DNA of 64,000 nucleotides. Origin: Arenicola marina (lineage: Eukaryota > Annelida > Polychaeta > Arenicolidae). The stretch covers positions 47,399,174-47,463,173 of the forward strand of contig OZ025250.1 in assembly GCA_964019135.1 (NCBI GenBank), in the 5' to 3' direction. Within the stretch, counting starts at the first letter, position 1, and each line of letters opens with the position of its first letter. The notes beneath the pieces were generated by a model. It searched no databases. It was not told the DNA's origin and worked only from the letters and a program-made list of their open reading frames with translations. Below, one piece after another: positions 42,950 to 55,165 of the stretch. The position numbers were made by a program, and so were the translations under genes.

Positions 42950-43720
42950 CTGGAATATGGCTACGTGCACTGGACTATGGCTTCGTGCACTGGACTATGG
43001 CTTCGTGCACCGGTCTATGGCTTCGTGCGCTGGACTATGGCTTTGTGCACTGGACTATGGCTCCGTGCACTGACCTATGACTCCGTGCGCTGGTCTATGG
43101 CTCGGGTCAGGGGCTATGGCTCCGTGCGCTGGACTATGGATCCGTGCGTTGGACTAAGGCTTCGTGCGCTGGACTATGGCTCCGTGCGCTGGACAATGGC
43201 TCCGTGCGCTAAACTAAGGCTTCGTGCACTGGACTATGGCTCCGTGCACTGAACTATGGCTTCGTGCACTGGTCTATGGCTCGGGTCGCCGGCTATGGCT
43301 CCGTGCACTAAACTATGGCTCCGCGCACCGAACTATGGCTCCGTGCACTGAACTATGGCTCCGTGTACTGGACTATTGACTCGGACTTTTGCCCCTAATT
43401 CCGGGCTATGGCTTCGGACTATTGCTCTGGGTTATGCGCTAGGGCTTTGATCACACGGGCTATGGCTACGGGTGCGGGCCATGGCTCCGGACTCCGGGCT
43501 AATGCTCCGGGTGCGGGCTTTGGCTACGGGTGCGGGATGTGGCTCAGGACTATGGCTCCGGGCTTCGGGCTGTGGCTACGGGCGCGGGATATGGTTCAGG
43601 GCTATGGCTCAGGTCTTGGGCTCCTGGCTAGGTCTCCGTGCACAAGCTATGGCTCTGTGCGCTCGACTATGGATCCGATCGCCGGGCTATGGTTTCGGGG
43701 TATGGATCGCGATGGCGCGA
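42950..43720. repeat. 20-bp minisatellite
   Basis: CTGGACTATGGCTTCGTGCA repeats every 20 bp from about 42950 to 43380 (about 22 copies). It grades into a diverged form (GGGCTATGGCTACGGGTGC) to about 43700. G/C-rich inverted motifs flank both sides. Confidence 0.95.
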
Positions 43721-43734
43721 TCAAACGCGCGGGC

Positions 43735-43865
43735 GAGTATGCGAAATCTTGAGTATGCAAGATCACGAGAACGCGAGGGCGAGAATATGAGGGCGAGATT
43801 AATATCGCGCTCTCACCCTCGCGTTCTTGTTTTCTCGCCCTCGCGTTCTTGTGGTCCCACCTTCG
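43735..43865. repeat. Palindromic GAACGCGAGGGCGAG cluster
   Basis: GAGAACGCGAGGGCGAGAAT and its reverse complement CTCGCCCTCGCGTTCTTG occur two or more times, around a centre near 43800. Related words (AACGCTAGGGCGAGAACGCG) lie on the other side of the 20-bp array at 42889-42910. Confidence 0.85.
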
Positions 43866-45330
43866 AGTGGTATGCCACCATGCTCGGGCCAGTGCAGCAG
43901 ATGGCTGGTTGACTGTTGGAACGACAGACATTGACGATGGATCTCACTCCACTAAAGGCAGAATGTCACTTAATCTGGAAATGTGTGTAAAAACCAAGTA
44001 CTATGCAGACCGCTTTATGTCAACTTACCTTAAGTTAGTTAATTCCCAGTTCGCTTTGATCCCAATGCGTCCAACTTGTTCCACGCTCTGTCGCTAGTCT
44101 CTGAATAACACCCGCAGGTAAGGTAACCTATATATCACGAGCGCCACCTGGTTAGCGATCACCACATAGCATATCATCCAATCATATATCAGATAATCCC
44201 GTCTAAGGGTCAATGGCCTACTGGAGAAGGCTTGAGAACCCCTGACTGACACCGATTGGCATATAAAGTTATCAGATCGCAGGCTATAGTTTGTGCTGTT
44301 TTCTGGGTAGAGGTCTCGACGGCTCAGCCCACGTGGTAACGTGGACATTACGGTCAGCTGGAAGAAGTAAACACAAAATGGCTAAAATATCCTGCATTGT
44401 GGTATGCTGTAGATACAGCTTGTCAGGCAGTAACGCATCACAGGCGGATCACTTCGCTGTTCACCGTTGAACTGTTTCTATTAAAAGCCACTAAATGTAA
44501 GAAATTAGGACTTATTTCAAAGATAATTAACCACTGACTTAACACAAGTAAAAAAGCACGAGGTTCTACCAATGTTTACACTCTTTTTTGCCTTATTGGC
44601 ACTTCCGGTAGAGAGCTCTTTGCTCTGTTCTTGTGCGACACGGAAACGTTGATTTCAACAAACCACTTTTGCTAAAGTAAATGCATCGGTACATAACTAA
44701 GGTAATTTCTACATAGCTGTATATACCTCGAACCTTCAAGAAAATAATCAGATCCCTCCGTAAAGCAGAATTACTGTGGTCATCCAAATTGCGTTCGCTG
44801 TTTTCTCGGCAGTATCGGATCAGTGACGCTCGTATTTACCGCCAAAACTTCAGTACGACAGGGGGTCGTCTCAAAACTCAAACGTGCACACAGCGAGTAA
44901 TCAGTGAGGGATTCATGTGAAGGGAGTAGGGAAGGGCAAACAGCTTGGTAGATAACACCTTAGTTTGCATCATTTTATTTTATACGCAGACTTAGCCCCC
45001 ACCACCCCGCCTCAATTTTGAGAGGGATGGCTCCATGCATTGGTATGTTTGCAGGCTTTATGTTCTGTGCCCCTCCCTCCCCCCTCCCCACACACTCAAT
45101 CGGGGAGCTTTGCCTCCAATTAAAAGGTACTTTGTACACCTATGCCATAGCGTGGTTTGGACTACCGATTAACCAGCCGTTCGACTGTATTAGTTACTTG
45201 TGTTTCTTTGTCCTTCAAGTCACTTGACCCAGCTCAATATATATAGCATGTAATTTCCCCAAAGAACTAGGTTTACCAATAGCAAACATACTTTAAATTA
45301 TTACATTGATATTTTAATAGGCGTGATCAC
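43866..45330. other. No gene seen
   Basis: Unique-looking DNA with short frames and no supported exon. It may include the 5' part of the pogo-like element, whose terminal repeats I could not find. Confidence 0.4.
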
Positions 45331-45333
45331 AGC

Positions 45334-46687
45334 ATGGCCCCAAAGAGAAAAAAAGGAGAACCAAAAGAAAGCCCTGTGGTGGTCAAGGCAGAGCCAATAA
45401 AGAAAAAATATGGCGGTTCATTTGCAATGTCACCCAAAAGAGGAGAGCGTGTCCGCAAAAGCTCTGCACCTTGTTGGCGATGGGCAGGTATCTATTCGAT
45501 TAGCTGCTAAATCCTTCAACTTCTCTTATGGATTTCTACATCGCCGTGTATCAGGTCAACTTGACATTGATCGTAGGAAGGGCCCTGTTCCAGTAGTTAA
45601 TCAGCAAGAAAAGGAAGACATGGCAGAATGGCTCGCTGAGATGGCCAAGCGTGGCATGGGCTTACAAACACGAGAATTCATCGAGTTCGTACAGGCTATA
45701 GTTGTAAAAGAAAAACGTAAAACACCGTTTAGAGATGGACTACCTAGCTATGACTGGTACCAGGCATTTATGGCAAGAAACTGCCACATAGTTGGCCGTC
45801 GCACAGAAGTGCCATTGGAGGCAAGCAGGTCAAAATTGTATTTGACTGTTATAGACAAGTGGTTCTCCGATTTCACTGAGTTCCTTGTTTCCCGGAAGCT
45901 TGTGGGTCACCCGGCACGCATATGGAATGCTGACGAAAGTGGATTTAGCATGGGAAGTAAGGCCGGAAAAGTCATAGGTCCAGTTCAAACGGAAGGCTCC
46001 AAGCAGGTGCCACATGTCACTGGTGGTTCAAGCAAGAAGCGTCTGACAGCCAGGTTTTCTAGAAACCCTAGCCCGAAACCTTCAGGGTGTAATCCCTTGA
46101 ACGGGGCCGCAAAAGGAACGGTCATCCATTACAGCAAAAAAGGATGGATGACCAAAGAAATATTCAGTAAATGTATTGACTTCTTCGTACAACATGCCGG
46201 ACAAGACAGGCCTGTGCTGCTGCTGTTGGACAGCGTGGCAAGCCACATTGACATGTCAGTTTTCCAGTCAGCAACGGATAAAGGCATTGAAATCTACCAC
46301 TTGGTGCCCAACGCCACGCACCTAATGCAGCTGCTGAGCGATCTTGCGAAAGTAAGATACCTTGCAGAAAAAGGGAAAAACGCAAAGGAAAGGTTTTTGG
46401 TCAAGCAGAAAAGAGCACATGGTAAGGTCAACCAAAAAGCAAAGCGCAAAGTTGCATCTACACCAGCCGATGTACAAGACCATTCCAGAGACGAGCAGGA
46501 TGTAGCTTGCATGGAATGTAATACCACATGGGAACAAGATCGACAGAGCAGAAAACATTATGCCTGGGTTGAGTGTGAAATCTGCAAGAAGTGGATTCAT
46601 GAATACTGCATCCCAGATGGAGCGGACAAGTCCTTTTTGAGGGACAATGAACTGGACTTTATCTGTCGCAAATGCTCCTCAAAGTAA
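45334..46687 (+). CDS. pogo/Tigger-type transposase gene with C-terminal PHD finger
   Basis: The main frame 45410-46687 (425 codons) has a psq/CENP-B type helix-turn-helix (residues about 20-50: GDGQVSIRLAAKSFNFSY), a second DNA-binding region (55-140) and a DDE_1 catalytic part: Asp175 in IWNADESGF, Asp274 in LLLLDSVASHI and a displaced Asp311 after THLMQLL. A PHD-like finger follows (367-422: CMEC, WVECEICKKWIHEYC, CRKC). Family members usually exceed 500 residues. Here segments around residues 205-222 and after 311 are missing, so it is internally deleted. The likely N-terminus (ATG 45334, MAPKRKKGEPKESPVVVKAE) is in a different frame, so one slip near 45405 separates it. It binds and cuts transposon ends in intact relatives. 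Alternative: a domesticated gene. Confidence 0.8.
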
Positions 46688-46689
46688 AA

Positions 46690-47080
46690 GATCACCCTGA
46701 ACACCTTAAACCTCAGGAGACAATAGAAGGGTCGTCTTATTACGCCTGAAAATTATTGCATATATGTTGCACAGACCACCTTCATAATGGTAATATCTAG
46801 CAACTGTAATACTTACCTGCTTACTTCTGTTGTGTTGTATGCAATATTTGTTCAAAATGAAACCATCATCATTAAACATTCTGTGGTGAAAGGATATCAT
46901 GACTAGATACAACCCCCCATGACAGATCCACCATCCCATCTCATCATTGATCGCGAGTACACAAATGTGCATGGCAGGGAGGCTGGTTTGGTGTGGGTTC
47001 CTCCGATATCTGCATTCCCAACACATCAACACAATATTATTACAGATTACTTGTGCCAAGTGCCAGAATGGTGCCTCTCC
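46690..47080. other. 3' flank of the pogo-like gene, nothing else seen
   Basis: No polyadenylation or terminal repeat that I can support. Confidence 0.4.
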
Positions 47081-47084
47081 TGCC

Positions 47085-48380
47085 AACACTTGGAGTGTCT
47101 CCCCTGTCATAACTTGGGGCCTATCGCCTCCCCAAACTTGGGTTACTAGCCGAACTTGGTGTTTTTCCCTCCTCTAACTTGGGGTTTTCCCTTCCCCTAA
47201 CTTGCGTTATCTCCCCTTCCCTAACTTGGGGTATCTCGTCCCCTAACTTAAAGCACCACCCCTACCTGAGGTGTCTCCCCTTCTCTAACTTTGGGTGTCA
47301 CCTCTCCCCTAACTTGTGGTGCTTCCCCTGCCAAAACTTGGGAGTGTCTCCCCTCTCATAACTTGGGGTCTCTCTCCTCCTCGAACTTAGGGTACCACCG
47401 CTAACTAGGGATCTCACCCCTCCCCAAAGTAGAAGTACCATGCCAACCAGGGGTGTCATCTCGCCCCCAAAATTGGATGTCTTCCCTGCCCTAACCTTTG
47501 GTATCTCCCCTCCCCAAACTTGAGGTAAGAAAACAACCTGGGGCGTCTTCCTACCCCTACTTCGGGGTATCCCCCCCCCCACACACACACATTTGAGGCC
47601 TATCCCCTCTCCTAACTTGGGGAACCACCTCAACCTGGGATGTCTTCCCTCCACTGATTTCGCGTATCTCCCTTCCCCTTACTTGTACCACCACCCTTAC
47701 TTGGGGTGTCTCCCTCCCTTATTTTGGGGTATTTCCCCTCTCCTAACTTGGGGTGTCTCCCCTCTCCTAACTTGGTGTGCCACCCCAATTTGGGTTACCT
47801 CCCCTTTCCTAATTGGGGATGTCTCCCCTCAATTAATTTGGGATGTCTCCCCTCAATTAATTTGGGGTGTTTCGCCTTCCCTAACTTGGAGTGTCACCCC
47901 TCCCCTAACTTGGGGTCCTTGCCCTGCCAAAACTTGGGAGTGTCTCCTCTCTCATAACTTGGGGTCTCTGTCCTCCCCAAACTTGGGGCACACCTCTAAC
48001 CTAGGGTCTCTCCACTCCCCAGACTTGAGGTACTACCCGAACTTGGGGTTTTCCCTTCCCGTAACTTGAGTTATCTTCCTTTCTCTAACTTGAGGTGTCT
48101 CTCCTCCCCTATTTTAGGGCCCCACCGAATTTTGAATATCTCCCCTCCCCAAACACGTATCACCCCAACTTGGAGTGTACCCCCTCCCATAACATAGGGT
48201 GTCTCCCCTCTCCTAACTTGCCAGAACTTGTCGGCCTATGACCCCCTTAACAGATCTCTCAACGGTAGTAGGGGCGGATCTAGGAATTTAAAAACGAGAG
48301 TTGGGTGTTCCCTTTGGGCACCATCCCTAACTCAGAGCGTCTCCCCTCCCCTAGCTTGGAGTGTCCCCTCTCCTAACTCC
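47085..48380. repeat. Minisatellite, ~24-27 bp unit (AACTTGGGGTGTCTCCCCTC)
   Basis: About 48 diverged units of CCTAACTTGGGGTGTCTCCC. Related copies recur at 62775-62935, where the array is short. A hAT-like end (TAGGGGCGGATCTAGGAATT) interrupts near 48268-48287. Confidence 0.9.
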
Positions 48381-48599
48381 TTAAACCCCCTAACCCCCAA
48401 CCTCACCCCCTCACCCTTGGATCTTGCTCAGTACCAAATGCACCGATGAAATTTCACATTTGATAGTAATGAAGTATTGTTGGTCGTGGTGGAAGAAATT
48501 TTTTATTATTTCTTAAAACCTCTTTCTCCTACGTATGCATTGCATTCATATGATCAGGGTAAAACGCGTCAACAATCGATTGAATTGAGTTGTGAATAG

Positions 48600-48965
48600 C
48601 GGACTATGTAGCCTGCAGAAAAATCTGAGACCCATCCGCCTCGCCATGCGAATACACTGCGTCGATCGACAGCCGGAAAATAGGAAAAGTGGTTCCTAAT
48701 TTAAAACTTCATAAAATCTTTAATATACAACATATTTTAGCTATGTTTGTTGTATGTTGTAGATTAAATAACTCTCTATCAAGCACACTGGAAATACGGG
48801 TATGTAGATCACAATTTGAAGTTAAGCTCTGAAATGCCTCGCCTGCCTATCATTTCATTCATGTTAACATACGTTGCTTCGGGTTGGGTTGATAGGGTAG
48901 AGTAAGCCACCCCCTTAAAAAATATGTTCCAGTCAATAGATTTGGGAAACACCACTCCAAAACAG
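48600..48965 (+). repeat. Dispersed repeat following the minisatellite, copy 1
   Basis: It shares CCATCCG-CTCGCCAT, CACTG-GTCGATC-ACAG-CGGAAAA, a GTAGRTCACAATT word and CATTGCTTC-like and GGTAAGC-like words, in order, with 62960-63250. In both places it follows the AACTTGGGG minisatellite, so the two parts move or were duplicated together. Confidence 0.65.
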
Positions 48966-49319
48966 GTTTGATTACTCTTGCAATTTGTCTTTTGGGTATA
49001 TCCCTAGGTTGCCCGGACTAATTTGTCAATACCATGCTCAACAGTTTTTGAAAGTACAAAAGAACAGAAAACAGTGATAAACAACACACTGTTGTCACAA
49101 CCAATGATTATTCCTGTCTTATCCTGCCACTGAGACCTCTCCCCGGTAATAACTGTACACTTCACGTATGAACAAAATAACCACTGATATCTAAACCTGA
49201 GAATACACCTTGCCAGCCCAATCTCCTATCATACCTATGCAATCTCACTAAAAAAATGTGATTAAAGCTCGTTACGGCGGCTACAGCGCACTTAACTATA
49301 TGCCGGTACAATGCATCAC

Positions 49320-49905
49320 AAGGGTCAGAGGCTACCTTACGGTAAGCAATAGGACACGGGCTACCTCACAGTAAACAATAGGACACGGGCTACCTCAGAG
49401 TAAACAATAGCAAAGGAGCTACCTCACAGTAAACAATAGCGAAGGAGCTACCTCACAGTAAGCAATAGCGAAGGAGCTACCTCACAGTAAACAATAGCGA
49501 AGGAGCTCCCTCACAGGAAACAATAGCGCAGGGGCTACCTCACAGTAAACAATAGGACACGTGCTACCTCACAGTAAACAGTAGCGCAGGGGCTACCTCA
49601 CAGTAAACAATGGTACAGCGGCTACCTCACAATAAAAATTAGGACACGAGCTACCTCACAGTTAACAATAGCGCAGGGGCTACCTCACAGTAAACAATAG
49701 CGCAGGGGCTACCTCACAGTAAACGATAGCGCAGGGGCTACCGCACAGTAAACAATAGCGAAGGAGCTACCTCACAGTAAACAATAGCGCAGGAGCTACC
49801 TCACAGTAAACAACAGCGCAGGGGCTACCTCAGAGTAAGCAATAGGACACAGGCTACCGCACAGTAAACAATATGCACCATGCTCCCGAAGGATTACCTC
49901 ACAGT
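49320..49905. repeat. 29-bp minisatellite, ~19 copies
   Basis: GCTACCTCACAGTAAACAAT followed by AGCGCAGGG repeats every 29 bp (for example 49681 and 49710). The repeats touch with no unique spacers. Confidence 0.95.
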
Positions 49906-51105
49906 AAAGAATATATAGAAAACGTGGATCCGCAACCTTCGATTGTGAAATTAAAATGGACCTTCCAGGGTTGAATCACGGAGCACGATCGACCGCGATC
50001 GACCGCCTCAGCGGGATTAGTCCCGCATCATAATATTAAACTCTGGATAAAGACTTTTCTGAAATACGTGTAGATAACCCGTAATAATTATCCTGTATTT
50101 ATCAATATTTTACACCATTTCGAGTGTGCTGCTAAGTCCAAATTAGGATTAATTATTTAGTGGGTATACCCGCAACAAATTGTTCGTGGTGGGCGATCGT
50201 GTTCCGCAACTTAACCCAGATCAACAGACAAAATCACACTTATCCAAACGTGTGTCTTTAATCCCGGCTACCAGTCCACCACATTCACCGGCCCACCTCA
50301 AACCCGCACAACATCCCCACTGGTACCAGTCTCCAGCCCGCGACGTGGGTATGACAAAATAACCACAGGACAATTTACAGAGTAAAGATTATATCCCGGC
50401 CCGAGATAACAGCCAGTTGACGATCGGAGTGGGGCTTCAACAGCTAATTCCCATTGATGGTTGCCCCATGCAGCCCTTGGGCCCTGGGCGCATTATGCTT
50501 TAGTCCGGTCACGTGACATGGTCAGGGTGAAAACTCATGAGGTTGACAACTTTGGCATGATGCACTGGACAAGTTTCGTTGTTTTTTGTTTCTTTATATA
50601 CCACCCCAAACGCCCAGCATCCTAAGTATTATTTCTCTATGTTTGTCAAAGTTATAGACAATGTTTTGATGATATATTTAAACTCGTCGACCTGTAATAA
50701 CTGCACTTATTTGTCGTATTTTATTAGTCTTATGTACGTATCTCCGCTTCTGTTTTGGCATGCACAGGCTACCCCTGTTGTGACACGTATATATATTTTA
50801 GGATTACACCGGGATGCGTGTTATAATAAAGCCAAAATGATCAACCGTCTCGCATGTGTGCCGACTGAGTCGAGCTGGGGTATAATCTAGACCTCGTGGA
50901 CACCATATAGCCTGAAAGCTATACTTTCCCGATGTGAGTAATACACCTTCTAAATCGCGAATCCCCAACAATGAAGGGCTGACACAGGGACGAGGGTCCC
51001 GAGAGTCCACCCTCGCCCCTCTCGTAGGTGTGGGCCCGCCTTTTGTAACTGGACCCCCTGCTTTGTTGGCACCCCTCATCCCACCCACATTTTATAACAT
51101 ACCCC
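49906..51105. other. No gene seen
   Basis: Short frames only. A CCGGTCACGTGAC motif lies near 50505. Confidence 0.4.
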
Positions 51106-51107
51106 AT

Positions 51108-51520
51108 GCGTACTACACCGCCTCCTTCCAAAGTGCACCACCCCGCCTCCTTCCAAAGTGCACCACCCCGCCTCATTTCAAAGTGCACCACCCCGCCTCC
51201 TTCCAAAGTGCACCACCACGCCTCCTTCAAAGTGCACCACCACGCCTCCTTCCAAAGTGCACCACCCCGCCTCATTTCAAAGTGCACCACCCCGCCTCAT
51301 TTCAAAGTGCACCACCCCGCCTCCTTCCAAAGTGCACCACCCCGCCTCCTTCCAAAGTGCACCACCCCGCCTCATTTCAAAGTGCACCACCCCGCCTCCT
51401 TCCAAAGTGCACCACCCCGCCTCCTTCAAAGTGCACCACCACGCCTCCTTCCAAATTGCACCACCCCGCCTCCTTCCAAAGTGCACCACCCCGCCTCCTT
51501 TCAAAGTGCACCACCCTTAT
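51108..51520. repeat. 25-bp minisatellite, ~16 copies
   Basis: GCACCACCCCGCCTCCTTCC followed by AAAGT repeats every 25 bp (for example 51121 and 51146). It is open in all three + frames, so Pro/Ser-rich ORFs are artefacts. Confidence 0.95.
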
Positions 51521-51529
51521 GAAAAAGCA

Positions 51530-52975
51530 CCATGGCATTATATAACTACAAATGACATCCCGTACAGAAAACAAGTGACTTCTCAGTCGAGACCTAATGG
51601 ATCGAGACTCAACTAAAAACTAACTAAGCAGCGGAGCACTGGTTAAATCCTGGTTGAATACATAGAAACTTTAATTTGTTTGGTCGTGCTACTTAACAGA
51701 CAACCGTAAAGTGTAAGCTTTCTCAGATTAATAAAATAAGTATGCTACATAATGGTAAACACTGTTATTCTGTTATTCCAAATTAGGAGAATAAATTAAT
51801 ACGGGAATACGACTATGGAAATAAGTAGCGACACTGGCATACCGGCTATGCAATATCCCCGGGGGAGGGGGATGCTTAGTGCCGGGTTTTAAGGGGGGTT
51901 TTCGCAGTAAGCCCCCCCCCCCCTCCTTTTGCACCACCAAATTCGGTGGCGGGAATATAATAAACCGAGCGGGTCCAAGGTAAAAGAAAATTCCCTTCTG
52001 GGCGGATATTTTAGCGCTCAAACGTTCGAGCCGATTTCCAAGGTGAAATGTCCCTGCCGAGCGCATTTTGGCGGTAAAGCAGGGGTGCCCCCTCCGCCCC
52101 CCCCCCCCCCCTCACACACACACCCCGCCCTAAAACATTAGTGAGATTTGCAGCGTGCCACAGCCCGCGAAGTGAGTAGTGCGCCATCAGGCGGCAGCTG
52201 CCGCCTGGCGGTGATGCGCAGCGGAGATCGCAAGGCGCATGTGCGAAGTTTGAAAAATGTTGCGGAAAGGCGAGCGGAGTCCTACGGTATGTGTATACGA
52301 TTAGCTTATATTCACGAATATTTGCTTATTTATATGAATGAAAGGTATGTATTTATAAATCCTATAATGTATAGAACCATAAAACGCCCAGATTCGAGCG
52401 TGACACCTTAATATAAGGCGAACAGAAGCTTTTATACATTAACACTTGTTGATAAAATGATAGACTTGTTACACCTCTCCCCCCCCTCCCCCCCCCCCAC
52501 TCCCCTTGCGTATGTCAGTTGATTTAAGGCGCCTGTGCAGCCAGGCACAGCAGGAACCATCTACACTACAGTACAGGAACCCCAAACCCCGGAGGGATTG
52601 GGGGCTCCCCCTGCCCCCCCCCCTCCCCACAGGCGCCGCAGATCGACTGACACAGGCCGGGGGGGGGGGGGTGTCGCGCACCGCCTACATAGAACTTGGG
52701 GGGGGGGTCGCGCACCGCCTACATAGAACAAGTTCTATGCACGGCTGACACAGACACGGATCTTGCTGCATGGTGCTCTTATCGTGATGCAAGCGCCCCC
52801 CCCCCCCCCGACTGCCCCCCCCCCTCCCCTGCCATCCCCCAAGACCCCAATTGAGGTCGATATACAAGTTAAATCGAGTCGCTGGTGCTGGCTTCATAGG
52901 CTAGAAGTCGAGGTGACAGCGGTGGCACCAGGCAGTAAAGTAGCCAGGCAGCGAGAAGCCCAGTGATAAAGTTAC
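51530..52975. other. Low-complexity C-rich DNA, no gene seen
   Basis: Poly-C runs at 51913, 52098, 52480-52500, 52615, 52795 and 52818. A GAGCGCATTTTGGCGGTAAA word near 52055 relates to the repeats at 54950-55130. A duplicated 25-bp-scale motif (GTCGCGCACCGCCTACATAG) occurs at 52673 and 52707. Confidence 0.5.
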
Positions 52976-52977
52976 GA

Positions 52978-53570
52978 GTGTGTGTGTGTGTGTGTTTCTG
53001 TGCGCCCGATGACGCTCGAACACTTACAACTATCGTTGTCAAAACTCAGGTCAAGTTCGACAACGGGGAAAATCGGGGAAAGGTCGACGTCACGATGACG
53101 TCATAAGTCCAAAACATATTTCCCGGATAATACTAGAGCTAAACGGTGATGGCATCAGCATATTAAGCTGCAAAACGCCGTAATTTCTTTAATAGTCGGC
53201 CCAGAAGATCCCTGTTTAAATTATAATGTGCAGCGAGACGACCCCCATGCATCAGTCATGCGTCATTAGACGTCCATTTGAGCCATGAGCTTTCAGTCGC
53301 CAGGGTGATTTGCCTTGTTATGGCATAAATCGCCATCATGTGAGGCAGTCCTGTTTGTGTGTGTGTGTATGTGTCTGTCTGTCGTCAGGATAACACTTGC
53401 AGCTATCGTGGTCAAACTTCGCCAACATATGCCGGAAGTCTAATCTCAGTTCAAGTTTGTTGCCGGATGAAATTGCTCCGACGTCCACGTCACAGTGACG
53501 TCATACGTCCAAAACACATTGTTAGGCATAAATCGCTTAATATTATAGCTAGATACGCCGAGTTAGTGCC
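52978..53570 (+). repeat. Dispersed repeat with CRE octamer, copies 1 and 2
   Basis: Two collinear copies (about 52978-53160 and 53355-53570). Each begins with a TG microsatellite, then a CTATCGTKGTCAAA word, a GTTCAAGTT-like word, and TGACGTCA at 53096-53103 and 53496-53503, exactly 400 bp apart. These are followed by TCCAAAACA and a TATTA-AGCTA word. A third copy is at 61175-61330. Confidence 0.8.
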
Positions 53571-53664
53571 ATCATACTTAGCTCCTAAATTTCGTTCTCG
53601 TTACTGCCATAAAATTTGACGTGGGACCAATAATTTGCGAGCTACGTCACATCACAACGACAAC

Positions 53665-54013
53665 GTAATAAATAAAGCTTGCGTAGCTCGGCGGGCCGAC
53701 GCCCCCAAGCCCGTCACGGTCTGTCTCTCTCCAAAAAACATTCCTTTTCACCCCTTTTTGCTGGGGCCATAAATTATAGGGCGCGGACGGCAAACGGCTG
53801 GCGACGGTTTGTGGTGAGGTATGTCAGTCAGTGGAATAGATCACTGCAGCGATACACGTAATAAATATTGCTTTCGTAGCTGGGCAGGCCGACGCCCCCA
53901 AGCCGTCACGGTCTGCCTCCCCCTAAAAAGCATTCCTTTTCACCCCTTTGTGCTGGGGCCATAAACTATAAAGCGCGGACGGCAAACGGCGGGCGACGGT
54001 TTGTGGTGAGGTG
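53665..54013 (+). repeat. Tandem duplication, ~155 bp units 193 bp apart
   Basis: GGCCGACGCCCCCAAGCC, CATTCCTTTTCACCCCTTT and GCTGGGGCCATAAA followed by GCGCGGACGGCAAACGG occur in order in both copies (53665-53825 and 53858-54013). A partial third copy (GTCGGGCCGACGCCCTCAAG) is near 54488. Confidence 0.85.
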
Positions 54014-54019
54014 GAGGTA

Positions 54020-54945
54020 AGAGATACATTATCGCTAATATGTAGCGGACCTTTCGGCCATGCGTGCTGTCGCCGCCTCCCCACCCCCCCCCCCCCCTCC
54101 TTACACACACACTCCACACCCCCAGCCCAGGGGCCACTTTATGGACGTCCCGTCTCGAAATTTGAATACCAGCACAAGCGGCCTGTTGATATCTGCCACA
54201 GAAGCGGTTTCTGCGCATGAAGTTTCTCATATCGGGTCCTCAACAACACTGAGTCATGTACAGTACAAAGTCAGACAAATGAAGAAACAAGACCAGGAAT
54301 ATATATTACCCTTTTACAGGGTCGCTATGGTGTAGATATTCTTCAGGCATACTACCCCAAGTTATTTGGACACAAGGTTTTTCTGTCATGGCTGTTCCCA
54401 TCCCTCTCACAAGTCTCGCCATAATGATCCTATCGTGCATCACGTGTCTGTATGACGTATCTCGTGTCTCGTGTCATGTTTTATCATATGCTCGTCGGGC
54501 CGACGCCCTCAAGCCGTCTCAGATTAGGGTTGCCTGCCCTTAGAACCCGAGCAGTCAGCCGCCCCTTCTATGGTAAACAACCGGAAGGTAGGCAGCACGT
54601 ACAGGCCGTTGATGCTAGGCATTGACGTAGAGCATAGGTATCCCTGTCTCGTGGGGTCTCGGTAAGATCCCGAAGTGACTGTACGGCCCTATTCATGAGG
54701 TCGTGTTGTAATTCGATTTATGTCGCGTCCCAATGAATTGCGTCGTGTTGTAAATGGAATTAGTGCACGATGCAATTATTTGCGGTATGTAGTAATTAAA
54801 ATTAGCACACGAAGCAATTCGGCGTTTTGGGCGGGCTGATGCTGCCGTACCCTTCCATACCTGGTGCCAATTGATGCCGGACAGAGCTGACATCTGTGGT
54901 GAAGGAGACACTCCTATAGAGGGAACATTTTAAAACTTGCGACCG
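54020..54945. other. No gene seen
   Basis: A C run near 54078 is followed by a CA microsatellite. No exon. Confidence 0.4.
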
Positions 54946-55165
54946 AGGGTTGGGGAAGAACGTTCTTTCAACGAGCGGGTTTGCCGTGAAAAGGGGGTGT
55001 GCATAGAACTGCAACATTTCGACGGTAAAACACCCCTTCCGTGCGGATTTCGGCGGTAAAACGCCTTTTTCGAGCGGGTTTTCAGGGTGAAACGCCCCTA
55101 ATTGCGGGCGGGTTCGGAGGTGAAAAAGAGAGGGGCTTTATCGCGCACCCCCTCCCCCCTCCCCC
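54946..55165. repeat. Degenerate ~40 bp repeats (GCGGGTT / GGTAAAACGCC)
   Basis: Four or five diverged units containing CGAGCGGGTTT and GTGAAACGCCCC-like words. Related words occur at 52020-52090. The array ends in a C run. Confidence 0.6.

Noticed and set aside
43408-43912. Met/Gly/Leu-rich frames at the 20-bp array
   Set aside because: Repeat translation running into a palindromic region; no homology or splice context.
49320-49905. 29-bp direct repeats resembling a CRISPR array
   Set aside because: The units touch each other without unique spacers and the context is eukaryotic, so it is a minisatellite.
50579-50890. 103-codon frame with hydrophobic stretches
   Set aside because: AT-rich frame without acceptor, domain or conserved motif; likely chance.
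50934-51616. Three overlapping Pro/Ser frames
   Set aside because: All three + frames of a 25-bp repeat are open, so the frames carry no information.
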